DNA of 64,000 nt. It comes from Thermococcaceae archaeon. Its GTDB lineage: Archaea; Methanobacteriota_B; Thermococci; Thermococcales; Thermococcaceae. Position 1 is the stretch's first letter. Each line of letters begins with the position of its first letter. Below are positions 52,996-61,406 of the stretch, piece after piece. The DNA is taken from NCBI GenBank assembly GCA_030156945.1, contig JASGLT010000003.1:62001-126000 (forward strand), in the 5' to 3' direction. A model generated the notes under the pieces. The model had not been told where the DNA came from. It did not search any database and saw nothing but the letters and a program-made list of their open reading frames with translations. Position numbers and translations under genes: made by a program.

Positions 52996-53434
52996 GAAGC
53001 TGATTCTTTATTCCAATTTCTTTTGCCTTTTCATACATCTTTAGATCGTCTGTTATGAGAACGGCCCCACAAGCCTTTGCACAGGCCAGGAAAAGAACGT
53101 CAAAGCCGCTCATCTTTGTCTGAATTCCGAGTTCTATGGCTTCGTCGAGAAGATAAATATCGGAATAAAATCGGGAGTGCTGGGTCAGAAACTGGAGGGC
53201 AGCCTTTGAGAGAGTCTCACTGCTTGAAAGCCTTGAGACGACTGTTGCAACTTCGACAAGCATAATAAGAGGTTCATGAAGGATTATTTCTCCACGCTCC
53301 ACTTTACGGAGAAGAGATTCGGCTTTCTTGTGGAGGGCAAGTCTTTGGAGATAGATATCATCCCTCTTCTTTCGCCTCGGAGGAACAAAACCCTTGACGA
53401 AGACGCTGGTGTCCAAGACAGCTTCAATAGTCAT
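52973..53434 (-). CDS. PIN-domain VapC-like toxin
   Basis: 153 residues. The PIN motifs are [12 protein letters not shown] at the start, [41 protein letters not shown] at the end with the later acidic residues. All four usual acidic positions appear present. The antitoxin lies upstream and overlaps its start by 11 bp. Convergent with cobT (23-bp overlap). Confidence 0.88.
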   Translation of the reverse strand: MTIEAVLDTSVFVKGFVPPRRKKRDDIYLQRLALHKKAESLLRKVERGEIILHEPLIMLVEVATVVSRLSSSETLSKAALQFLTQHSRFYSDIYLLDEAIELGIQTKMSGFDVLFLACAKACGAVLITDDLKMYEKAKEIGIKNQLLREISSP

Positions 53435-53624
53435 AGTCTTTCTCCCTTATTTTCCTTATTATCTCTGTAATGTCTTCAACGTCCTCGTCGTAGCTGGTGA
53501 GGGTCTCAGCTAAGCGTTTAATCTCGTCAAGGGTGATCCGTTTCATTCCAAGTTTTTTGAACTTCACTTCAAGCATTAGATCCTGCACATCAAGGAAAAT
53601 CCTCCCGATTTTTGCTTCTTCCAT
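53424..53624 (-). CDS. VapB-like antitoxin
   Basis: 66 residues, starting MEEAKIGRIFLDVQDLMLEVKFKKLG and ending in a charged helix with [14 protein letters not shown]. Strong negative charge in the middle (SYDEDVEDITE) suits toxin binding. It overlaps the PIN gene. No specific DNA-binding fold was recognised. Confidence 0.75.
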   Translation of the reverse strand: MEEAKIGRIFLDVQDLMLEVKFKKLGMKRITLDEIKRLAETLTSYDEDVEDITEIIRKIREKDYDY

Positions 53625-53658
53625 TTTCCCACCGGTACGAATTTTGATGAACGTGTAT

Positions 53659-54249
53659 TTAACCCTTTCTCGATGACTCCCACTTCCTCAGACTCTCCTC
53701 CAGCGCCTCTCTAACTGCCCGGCCGATGTTTATTCCGAGCTCCGTTGCAGTTCCAGCCCATTCTTGTTCTCCCTCGAAGGCGAAAACTCCTATCCCATCG
53801 CTCGTCGTTCCCGTCGCGTTGTAGCCGAGCTTCAGCAGGGTGTAGGTCTTCGCTTCAGTTGCAGTCATTATCGCGTTGGCCATAGCACCTACCGTCAGGC
53901 CGTCCTCGATTATAACTGCTATGTTTATTGTCCCTGGCTTCCAAGGAGGCGGCACTTCGCCGGCTATTGCCGGATTAGTAACTCCCGCCGTCACGTAGGC
54001 TGTAACGCTTCCGCTCCTTGAAACTGCCAGAACTTTCCCGATGTTAGCCGCCGTCATGAAGCCGACGAAGTCTTTTAGACCGTTTTCCTGTTCGAACTTC
54101 AGGCAGTCGGTTTTATAGTCGCCCGAATAGTTCTTGGGAACCATCATGAAGAAGAAGCCGGTTGTCCTAAAGAGACCCCCGTTGTGAGGTGCGTTGCTGA
54201 GTGCGAGCATTGGCTCTCTGAATGGGGTTATGAGATGGGTGAACCTCAT
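53659..54249 (-). CDS. cbiZ: Adenosylcobinamide amidohydrolase CbiZ
   Basis: 196 residues. Typical CbiZ blocks are FVGFMTAANIGKVLAVSRSGSVTAYVTAGVTNPA, PGTINIAVIIEDGLTVGAMANAIMTATEAKTYTLL and NATGTTSDGIGVF. The enzyme removes the aminopropanol tail of imported cobinamide, so salvaged precursors can be rebuilt through CbiB. ATG 54249 has AAAGGAAC; the frame is open far upstream, but that part overlaps moaB on the other strand and is not coding. Confidence 0.92.
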   Translation of the reverse strand: MRFTHLITPFREPMLALSNAPHNGGLFRTTGFFFMMVPKNYSGDYKTDCLKFEQENGLKDFVGFMTAANIGKVLAVSRSGSVTAYVTAGVTNPAIAGEVPPPWKPGTINIAVIIEDGLTVGAMANAIMTATEAKTYTLLKLGYNATGTTSDGIGVFAFEGEQEWAGTATELGINIGRAVREALEESLRKWESSRKG

Positions 54250-54351
54250 GGATGTTCCTTTCGAGAGCCCCAATATAACCCTTGCTGTGTTAAGCAGTAC
54301 TGTTTTCTGAAAGGTTATTAAGACCAAAGAGCAGTTTAACTGGGTGGTATC

Positions 54352-54864
54352 ATGGGCGTTAAGGATCACAAGGAGAAGGCCCCGCGGAAGTTTAAGTTTG
54401 CCGTCATAACAGTCAGCGATACGGCGAGCAGGGGAGAGAAAGAGGATAAGAGCGGGAAATTTCTGGTTGAGGAGCTTGAGAAGGCCGGCCACGAGAAGGT
54501 TCTCTACAAGGTTGTGCCCGATGAGAAAATGGAAATCATCGGGGCTGTTGTTGAGGCTTTTCGCGCGGGGGCAGATGTGGTAATAACCTCTGGAGGAACG
54601 GGGATAGCGAGCAGAGACGTGACAATAGAGAGCCTCAAACCGCTCTTCGACAAGGAGCTTTCGTTTGGGGACATATTCAGGCTCGTCAGCTACGAGGAGA
54701 TAGGGAGTGCCGCGATAATGACGAGAGCAACCGGGGGAATAATAAGGAGCTCGGGCAGGGCAATGGCAGTCTTCTGCCTCCCTGGAAGCCTTGGTGCTGC
54801 TAAAACTGGGGTAAAGCTCATACTTGCAGAGGCTGGTCACGTGCTCAAACACGGGAGGGAGTGA
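54352..54864 (+). CDS. moaB: Molybdenum/tungsten cofactor protein MoaB
   Basis: 170 residues of the MoaB/Mog fold. FAVITVSDTASRGEKEDKSG, VVITSGGTGIASRDVTIE and the C-terminal FCLPGSLGAAKTGVKLIL are the family motifs. It adenylates molybdopterin before metal insertion; in this lineage the metal is usually tungsten. moeA follows one base later. Confidence 0.95.
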   Translation: MGVKDHKEKAPRKFKFAVITVSDTASRGEKEDKSGKFLVEELEKAGHEKVLYKVVPDEKMEIIGAVVEAFRAGADVVITSGGTGIASRDVTIESLKPLFDKELSFGDIFRLVSYEEIGSAAIMTRATGGIIRSSGRAMAVFCLPGSLGAAKTGVKLILAEAGHVLKHGRE

Positions 54865-54865
54865 A

Positions 54866-56056
54866 ATGAGGGAGTTTAAGAAGCTCACGCCCTATAAAGA
54901 GGCCCTGGGCCTTCTCCTCAACGATCTGAGCGAGATCCAAGAAGTTGAGGAAGTTCCTCTCGACGAGGCTCTTGGGAGAGTCCTGGCCGAGGACGTCGTG
55001 TCACCCATAGACAGTCCACCTTTTGACAGGTCTGCCGTTGATGGCTATGCACTCCGCGCCGAGGATACGTTCCAAGCAAGGGAGTACAGCCCGGTGGAGC
55101 TCAGGGTAATAGACGAAATTCCCGCCGGTGGAGAGAGTAAAAAGACCGTTGAGCCCGGAACGGCAGTTAAGCTCCTGACCGGGGCCAAGATTCCGGAGGG
55201 AGCAAACGCCGTTCTGATGCAGGAGATGGCCGAGCGCGAGGGGGATGTTATAAGAGTCCTACGCCCCGTTGCTCCTGGCCAGAACGTTGCAATGAAGGGT
55301 GAAGACGTCAGAAAGGGGCAGGTTGTCCTCAAAAAGGGTCAGATTCTAAGGCCTCAGGACTTGGCAATTCTCAAGAGCATAGGCTTCAGGACGGTTCGAG
55401 TCAGGAGAAAGCCCAGAGTCGGCATAATCGTTACAGGAAGCGAGCTCATCGAGGAATTTGATGAGGAGGCCCTGAACCATGGGAAAATACTTGAGAGCAA
55501 CTCCGTCATGCTGAAAGGTCTTGTCAGGCAGTACTTTGGAGAGCCGAGGTTCTATGGGGTAATTCCGGATGACGAGGAGAAAATAGGGGAGGCAATAAGG
55601 AAAGCACGCTCCGAAAACGACCTCGTCCTCGTCACTGGAGGTTCAGCTTTCGGCGATATGGACTTTGCCCACCGTTTTGTGAACCTCCTCTTCCACGGGA
55701 CGACGATAAAGCCCGGAAGGCCGATAGGATACGGAGAGAGAGTCTTTGTAATGAGCGGCTATCCAGCAGCGGTCCTCACTCAGTTCCACCTCTACGTCAA
55801 GCACGCGCTTGCGAAGCTTATGGGGGCAAGAAACTACGAAACCCGGGTCAGGGCAAGGCTTACCGAGAGGGTTCCGAGCCAGCTCGGCCGCTACGAGTTT
55901 GTCAAGGTCTGGTACGAAAACGGTGAGGCAAGGCCGATAAAGAAGAAGGGCAGTGGTATAATAAGCTCGCTTGTGGAGAGCAACGGGTACATAACGATTC
56001 CAGAGGACAGCGAAGGGTATTTAGAAGGAGAGGTCGTCCTCGTCGTCCTTTATTAG
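54866..56056 (+). CDS. moeA: Molybdopterin molybdenumtransferase MoeA
   Basis: 396 residues with the four-domain MoeA layout: DSPPFDRSAVDGYAL, GTAVKLLTGAKIPEGANAVLMQE, RKPRVGIIVTGSELIE, LVTGGSAFGDMDF and the C-terminal beta-barrel domain. It inserts molybdate or tungstate into the cofactor adenylated by MoaB. The start at 54866 immediately follows the moaB stop. Confidence 0.95.
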   Translation: MREFKKLTPYKEALGLLLNDLSEIQEVEEVPLDEALGRVLAEDVVSPIDSPPFDRSAVDGYALRAEDTFQAREYSPVELRVIDEIPAGGESKKTVEPGTAVKLLTGAKIPEGANAVLMQEMAEREGDVIRVLRPVAPGQNVAMKGEDVRKGQVVLKKGQILRPQDLAILKSIGFRTVRVRRKPRVGIIVTGSELIEEFDEEALNHGKILESNSVMLKGLVRQYFGEPRFYGVIPDDEEKIGEAIRKARSENDLVLVTGGSAFGDMDFAHRFVNLLFHGTTIKPGRPIGYGERVFVMSGYPAAVLTQFHLYVKHALAKLMGARNYETRVRARLTERVPSQLGRYEFVKVWYENGEARPIKKKGSGIISSLVESNGYITIPEDSEGYLEGEVVLVVLY

Positions 56057-56251
56057 CTCCTCTTTCTTCGGTTTCTTTAAAAGAGGCTTCAATTCATCGG
56101 GAACATCTTCAATGGAGAGGCCTTCAACGAGCTCGAGAATCTCAAGTTTTTCCTTCTTCTTCTCCTCAATTACTTCCACAAGGAAGTCAGGCTTATTCCA
56201 TGGAAGTATATCGTTTACAGGACTTTTTTTCTTTGAGTCCTCCCCCTCCAA
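56021..56251 (-). CDS. Small acidic protein of unknown function
   Basis: 76 residues from TTG 56251, very charged, ending LIKDDEDDLSF. Hydrophobic positions in DFLVEVIEEKKKEKLEILELVEGL suggest a helical or coiled core. It overlaps the end of moeA by 36 bp in the opposite direction. The start is uncertain because of the unusual TTG and the GA-rich leader. No family recognised. Confidence 0.5.
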   Translation of the reverse strand: MEGEDSKKKSPVNDILPWNKPDFLVEVIEEKKKEKLEILELVEGLSIEDVPDELKPLLKKPKKEELIKDDEDDLSF

Positions 56252-56269
56252 TTTATACCCCCCTATTTG

Positions 56270-56491
56270 GAGACATCTTATGGCCCGCCCGTAACCCCCG
56301 CCCTCATCGGTGCCATGCGGCGAACTTGGGCGGGTTAACCCAGGCGGGCCCCTGTACCCGGTCTGGGTTTCCCGCGGTCATCGTGCTCCGGGACGCGGAA
56401 GGCCCTTCCGCGGGGACCTCGCTGAGACCGGGCTGTTGCCCCCGCATCGCCCCCCGGTTCATTCTCCCCGGGGTCCTCGCGCAGGGGCATT
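56270..56491 (-). ncRNA. Three-unit H/ACA guide RNA (pseudouridylation guide)
   Basis: On the minus strand three consecutive hairpins each end in a box ANA. Unit I: stem TGCCCC/GGGGCA (56489-56484 with 56442-56437) followed by ACA (56436-56434). Unit II: CCCGGTCT/AGACCGGG (56432-56425 with 56364-56357), then T and ACA (56355-56353). Unit III: GGCCCGCC/GGCGGGCC (56350-56343 with 56289-56282) followed by ATA (56281-56279). Each has an internal loop above the basal stem and an ATGA near the apex that fits a K-turn/K-loop for L7Ae. A TATA box TTTATAAAGG at about 56511-56518 sits about 25 nt upstream. Targets were not assigned. Confidence 0.8.
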
Positions 56492-56536
56492 ATGGGTTAG
56501 TGATCGAACCTTTATAAAAACTTGGCTTGGGGCCTA

Positions 56537-57628
56537 TTACTCCAACAGCTTTTGAAGTTGGGAATACATTTTTGGCTCCAAGCTTTCCCTGTCGAAAACC
56601 AGCACCACAGTGCCAACATGCATTAGGGCAAAATCCCTGAGCTTGGAGAGGAACTTCAGAAGTGATTCCCAGGAGTTGTGGATTGCCAAGTACTCAAGAC
56701 AGTCTATCACGACGACGCCTCTGACACCGCTCTTTGCAGAATCGCGAAGATACTGATAGGCAAGCTCCGTCATCCTTGCAAGATTCGTGGGTGAGATAGG
56801 TTTCCCAATTTCTTTCTCGTTATCCACTGTGGTAACAAAGTAGACGTTCCACTGCTCCGGCGCTTCCCTAATCTCTCTGACAAAAGCCAGGACCGGAATT
56901 TCACTGAGGGTTTCACGCAGGATTCTGTACTTGCTGGGATCAATTATAATGACTCCAGGAGTAATTTCAAGGCTCTTTGGAACGCTCCTTGGAAGCTTGA
57001 ACCTTTCAGACCTTGTAAGCCTAACCATTGCCGTTGTCATAATGACTATGAGGATGGCCGAGAGAGTGAAGCCTATTGGCATGTACCACTCATGAACCCC
57101 AAATAGGGCAGCTGGAATTAAGTGCAACCCAAAGAGTATCAGGCTAAGATAGACGTAGCGGATAGCCCTCTCATATATCTCCTTCACTTCCATCAGGAGG
57201 ATTCCTCCAGCCGTTACTGCAACCCCTGCAACTCCCAGTCCAGAGGCGGCCAATGCTATCCACTCCGGGTCTTTAACAAGGTAATAGACTGCCGCAATGT
57301 AAACCATGTACGTGGGGGGCACCACTACAAAAAGCTTAACAAGAGAGTGCCTTATTGAAATCCCCTCCTCCTCAAGAAACTCGATCGACCCCCAGAAAAC
57401 GCAGGCTCCAAACGTTGCAAGGAAAAAGGGGCTTAAGAAACTCGAACCAGTAACATTCACTCCCGAAAACAGGACTCCCAAGAAATCAAAGAGCCATCCC
57501 ACCGAGAAAGCCAGTGCGGACTTTCTCTTGTGCTGTAGGTATATCCTCATGATGATCCCAAATGCCAGTATATCAGCAAGGAGGACGACCACAAAATCGG
57601 CGTAAACAAGAAGACTTACACCATCCAT
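56537..57628 (-). CDS. DUF835-domain membrane protein
   Basis: 363 residues. Seven hydrophobic segments cover the first 210 residues, and the C-terminal domain (LEITPGVIIIDPSKYRILRETL ... RGVVVIDCLEYLAIHN ... LMHVGTVVLVFDRESLEPKMYSQLQKLL) is DUF835, a domain found in Thermococcales proteins of unknown function with a RecA/KaiC-like look. ATG 57628 follows GGAGGGAT. It lies 15 bp after a disrupted adenylating-enzyme gene on the same strand. Confidence 0.82.
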   Translation of the reverse strand: MDGVSLLVYADFVVVLLADILAFGIIMRIYLQHKRKSALAFSVGWLFDFLGVLFSGVNVTGSSFLSPFFLATFGACVFWGSIEFLEEEGISIRHSLVKLFVVVPPTYMVYIAAVYYLVKDPEWIALAASGLGVAGVAVTAGGILLMEVKEIYERAIRYVYLSLILFGLHLIPAALFGVHEWYMPIGFTLSAILIVIMTTAMVRLTRSERFKLPRSVPKSLEITPGVIIIDPSKYRILRETLSEIPVLAFVREIREAPEQWNVYFVTTVDNEKEIGKPISPTNLARMTELAYQYLRDSAKSGVRGVVVIDCLEYLAIHNSWESLLKFLSKLRDFALMHVGTVVLVFDRESLEPKMYSQLQKLLE

Positions 57629-57642
57629 TTTTATCCCTCCAA

Positions 57643-58695
57643 CTACCTCCTGGGGTCTCCAATACCATCCCACGTAAAGGGGCCTTGGGGCGGAACCCTC
57701 AACACATCTTCGTTCTCAACCTTTATGACGAGTACTTCCGGTCTGGCAATTATCAGGCCAAGCCTGCCCCGCTCCTTTCGCTTTACGATCCTCCACTCCC
57801 TCTCGGAGGTCTTCAGAGGGAACATAACTGTGAACGGATAGTTTGGGTAGTACCAGAAGCTCTTTCCCTTTTTCATGCCAACGATGTCCCCGAAAAGGTA
57901 GTAGCCATAGAGAGGTATCAGTTTTGCCCCCTCAAATTTCCCGGAGAAATACTCGTAAAATTTGTGATCTATTCAGACCCCACTAACCATTGCGACCTCT
58001 ATTGACTCAGAGCTTTCTTCGAAGAGGTTCATTAGGGGTGGAGCGGTCCTAACCATGTTTATCCTGTCCGCTTTCAAAACGCGGTGAGTGTACTTAACGA
58101 GGGGCTGCAGCATGCGAAGAAGAGCTTCCATGCCCTCCCTCTCATAGACCTTTTTCAGCCCATCAGTTTCCATTCCTATAAAGTACAAAGCCCCTCCATA
58201 CGACCAGACCAGCTCGCTTATCTCCTCCTGGAACCATCCATAAGGTCCATGAGCAAGGGCTCTCATGGGGCTATCTTCGTTGAACGTCTCATTAAGTCCA
58301 TAGAGCTTATCCAGGGCAGTTCTCAAGTATTTCAAAAGTACGAAGAGGTAATCCCTGTCCCAATGACCTATGGCCCTTTCCCGGGTTGTGCCAGATGACT
58401 GGTAGAACCGTATTCTTCCCCCGTAGTTTTGCGGGAGAAAATCGAGCCAGTTGTTGCGGAGGTACTCTTCATCGACTGCCAATCCGGAGTTGAAGATTTT
58501 CTCAAAAACTTCTTTAAGGCTCCCCTGAAAAATCTCGTCCAAGTCAATGTTCTTGAGCGCGTTCCCCCAGTAGGGAGTTTCCGAAGCATGGAATTCAAAA
58601 ACCCTTCTAAGGTACTCCAGAATGCTTTCCTCACTTAATCTCAACGGCTCTCTATAAAAAGCGTTGCAGAAGGAATCGTAGTAGGAGCTGGGCAT
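57643..58695 (-). pseudogene. LuxE/PaaK-like adenylate-forming enzyme, interrupted by in-frame TGA
   Basis: From ATG 58695 the protein reads as an acyl-protein synthetase/phenylacetyl-CoA-ligase-like enzyme: RFYQSSGTTRERAIGHWDRDY is the P-loop-like adenylation motif. After AMVSGV a TGA at 57973-57975 stops it, yet the same frame continues IDHKFYEYFSGKFEGAKLIPLYGYYLFGDIVG and ends with the C-terminal lobe at 57643. The full protein would be about 350 residues. Selenocysteine is unlikely as the lineage lacks it. Single substitution or error is the simple view. Confidence 0.8.
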
Positions 58696-58808
58696 TACGG
58701 ATCCCCACCCATATTTTGCCGAACAATGCTTAAATACCTTTCGTTAAATAACAGGCAGATTCGAAAAGATTATATAATAGAACGACATACAATGTAAAGG
58801 TGATTCCA
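58696..58808. promoter_or_regulatory. Divergent promoter of the two adenylating-enzyme genes
   Basis: A 113-bp region with a TATA-like GATTATATAATAG at about 58767-58779 for the plus gene and GGTATTTAAGC at about 58731-58741 on the minus strand. Shared control of both genes is likely. No strong operator was identified. Confidence 0.5.
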
Positions 58809-60092
58809 ATGTTCACTGTTCTTGGTAGGACCACCCAAAGAGATTTAGGGGATTTTAGGTACACTGTGGAAACCGCCACAAAGACCACCGAATTCTGGAG
58901 AGAAAAGTTCGATGGTATTGAGGTAGAAAGCCTAACCGCCGAGAAGCTCGCGGATTTGACGGACAGGGTGAGTATAACACCCCAAGACCTCTACAAGACT
59001 GACCTCATATGGCCGGACTACATCAAAACGCCCAAGGTGTTCTACGCGGTCATGAGGACAAGCGGAACAACTGGAAAACCAAAGAGGATACCCTACACAC
59101 GAGACGACCGCTCAAGAACCACGAGACAGCTCGCCCCATGGATCAGGGAGTACGTAGACAGGAGCGATAGGGTAGCGTCTTTCTTCCCGATGCTCCCGTC
59201 TTCATCTGGAATGTTTGCATTCGGCCCCCTTGAGGCTCTAAACGCAAAATGTGCCTACTACCAAGTACCAATACAGTACCTCCAAGACAGGAACCTCCTC
59301 CTGAGAGAGCTCGAAGACATACGGCCTACAGTGCTGTATGCACTCACCGCCACAGCCTACAACCTCGGCCTAATCCTCCCCGAGAGGATAACGAAGGACA
59401 TCCAAACCATAGTTGTCGGTGGAGAGACCCTAACTCCCGCTCTAGCCAAGGCCATGCTCGAGATATTCGAGAACGCCGTGATAATAGACAACTTTGGCTC
59501 CACTGAAGACGCGGTGACTGGCTACAGGGTGGTAACCCACAGGAAGACTACCGAGTTCACCTTCAGTGAGTCCATTGTAATACTGAAAGAGAGGGACGAA
59601 CAGTACCCAGAGTATCACAAAGTCTACATAACGAAAGTTATGAGGAATGGGGAACTCACAGGACTTCCCCTCTTCAACTATGACATAGGCGACCTGGCCA
59701 GAGTAGAAAACGGCCGGGTAACGAGCATTATCCGTACAAAGGATGCCATAATACTCTCCGGAGCAAAGCTTCACATAGACCAGCTTATGGACATCGTATA
59801 CAGCCACCCAGAGCTTCAAGATTTCGTGGTAATTTACTACCCCCTGTCTCCAGAGAATCCTAAGCCCAAGGCAATAATCAGGGTTGGTTACAGCGGCCAA
59901 AAACCCTCGGGAATAGAGGACGAGATTAGAGAGATGATATACAGCGTAAACAACCCAGTCAGATATGAAGTTGAAGAGTCAAAGCTCTCGGAACTTGAAA
60001 TCGTCGCCCTCCCGGTGGAGAAGCTGAGAGAGGACCTTCCAAAGAAGCCTGGGAAGACCAAAAGGCTGTACATCGTTGGGAGGGATATCTAG
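58809..60092 (+). CDS. Phenylacetate-CoA-ligase-like adenylating enzyme (AMP-forming)
   Basis: 427 residues. Adenylation motifs are VMRTSGTTGKPKRIPYTRDD near residue 78, VGGETLT, DNFGSTEDAVTGY and LFNYDIGDLARVE, followed by a C-terminal domain ending in KKPGKTKRLYIV with the conserved lysine. It activates a carboxylic acid with ATP and may transfer it to CoA or protein; the substrate is unknown. ATG 58809 is set by GGTGAT. It is divergent from a broken homolog. Confidence 0.82.
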   Translation: MFTVLGRTTQRDLGDFRYTVETATKTTEFWREKFDGIEVESLTAEKLADLTDRVSITPQDLYKTDLIWPDYIKTPKVFYAVMRTSGTTGKPKRIPYTRDDRSRTTRQLAPWIREYVDRSDRVASFFPMLPSSSGMFAFGPLEALNAKCAYYQVPIQYLQDRNLLLRELEDIRPTVLYALTATAYNLGLILPERITKDIQTIVVGGETLTPALAKAMLEIFENAVIIDNFGSTEDAVTGYRVVTHRKTTEFTFSESIVILKERDEQYPEYHKVYITKVMRNGELTGLPLFNYDIGDLARVENGRVTSIIRTKDAIILSGAKLHIDQLMDIVYSHPELQDFVVIYYPLSPENPKPKAIIRVGYSGQKPSGIEDEIREMIYSVNNPVRYEVEESKLSELEIVALPVEKLREDLPKKPGKTKRLYIVGRDI

Positions 60093-60155
60093 CCCCTAAA
60101 CCCGAGAGCCCAAAACCTATTAACACCAATGTGCAAAAATTAAACGGTGATTGCA

Positions 60156-61406
60156 GTGGATGGCAAAATCATCCATGACGGGATCCACGGTAGTATGAAA
60201 CTCACCGGGATTATTTTGGACCTCGTCAAGACCCCAGAATTTCAGAGACTCAGAAACATCAAGCAACTGGGGCTGGCGTACCTCGTCTACCCTGGGGCCA
60301 ACCACACACGGTTCGAACACTCACTAGGAACTTGGTACGTGGCTAAAAGACTTGCAACGGAGCTTGGTCTGGAAAAAGATGAAAGCATGTTACTCCAGGT
60401 TGGGAGCCTCCTCCACGATATAGGGCATGGGCCGCTAAGCCATACCTTCGAGACCATATACAAGCACTACGTCAAAGAAAAAGACCACATGGCCCTGGGG
60501 CAGGAAATCATTCTCGGAAATATAAACATAACCGAGGAGGAGGACGGGGGCAGGATACCGGAGATTCTGGAGAGCTACGACTACGACTTTACTCCAAAGG
60601 ACGTTGCAAGACTTCTAAGAGGAGATCACGAGAAAAAATACCTCGGCCAGATGCTGCACGGGGATGTTGATGTTGACCAGATAGACTACTTAATCAGGGA
60701 TGCACACTACACTGGGGTTGCCCATGGAATCATCGACCTTGAGCGGCTCCTGAAGGTTCTGAGGATTCACGAAGGGGAGCTGATGGTGGACGAGAAGGGA
60801 ATTGAAGCCGTGGAGGGAATGATGGTAGCACGCTCTCTCATGTATTCCCGAGTTTACTTCCACCACACCGTGAAGATAGCGGAGGGTATGCTCTCAAGGG
60901 CCCTCGAATTCGCCCTCGAAGAGGGCTACCTCTGGGACTTCTGGAAGATGACCGATTGCAGGGTCTTGGTAGAGCTCGAAGACCTCGAGGGCGCTCCGGC
61001 AGAAATAGTCAGGCGCATAAGGTACAGGAAACTCTACAAGGCAGCGGTTCTAGCAGGGGCGAACCAGCTAACAGGAGAAGAGAAGAAAGAGCTCCTAAAT
61101 GCGTACAAGAACGTAAAACGCCGCCAGGAAATGGAAAGGGCACTCGCAGATGCAGTCGGTGCAAGGGAGAGTGAAATAATCCTGGAATTCAGCGTTGCTG
61201 ATCTTATGATAAGCGAACCGAGGCTCAAAGCCACGGAGATAAACGTTCTGCTTGGAGACGGCAGCGTGGAGCCCTTTACGAAAGTGACCCCCCTAGCGAA
61301 CGCCCTGAAGAGAAGGCAGACTCCAAGATGGGCAGTTCTGATAGCATCTCCCGAGAAATACGTTCCAAAGATCAGAGAAGTGTGGAAAAAAGTCCTATTC
61401 AGCTGA
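60156..61406 (+). CDS. HD-domain phosphohydrolase (COG1078 family), second copy
   Basis: 416 residues. RLRNIKQLG, HTRFEHSLGTWYVAKRLA, LLHDIGHGPLSHTFE and DVDVDQIDYLIRDAHYTGV repeat the pattern of the homolog at 8793, with an extra C-terminal region of about 50 residues. It starts with GTG 60156, for which GGTGAT is at the right spacing. Role as in the paralog: dNTP or nucleotide hydrolysis, unproven. It follows the adenylating enzyme by 63 bp and may be in its operon. Confidence 0.85.
   Translation: MDGKIIHDGIHGSMKLTGIILDLVKTPEFQRLRNIKQLGLAYLVYPGANHTRFEHSLGTWYVAKRLATELGLEKDESMLLQVGSLLHDIGHGPLSHTFETIYKHYVKEKDHMALGQEIILGNINITEEEDGGRIPEILESYDYDFTPKDVARLLRGDHEKKYLGQMLHGDVDVDQIDYLIRDAHYTGVAHGIIDLERLLKVLRIHEGELMVDEKGIEAVEGMMVARSLMYSRVYFHHTVKIAEGMLSRALEFALEEGYLWDFWKMTDCRVLVELEDLEGAPAEIVRRIRYRKLYKAAVLAGANQLTGEEKKELLNAYKNVKRRQEMERALADAVGARESEIILEFSVADLMISEPRLKATEINVLLGDGSVEPFTKVTPLANALKRRQTPRWAVLIASPEKYVPKIREVWKKVLFS

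Noticed and set aside
54250-54888. Long N-terminal extension of the CbiZ frame
   Set aside because: The frame stays open by chance opposite moaB; its sequence lacks family similarity, and moaB on the other strand is well supported.
56282-56489. SRP (7S) RNA or RNase P RNA
   Set aside because: The GC-rich block first suggested one of these, but it is only about 210 nt, lacks the GAGGAAAGTCC region of RNase P RNA and the S-domain GGTGAACC-type motif of SRP RNA, and instead resolves into three ANA-box hairpins.
57973-57975. Selenocysteine or pyrrolysine recoding at TGA
   Set aside because: Thermococcales are not known to encode selenocysteine, no SECIS-like hairpin was seen downstream, and TGA is not a pyrrolysine codon.
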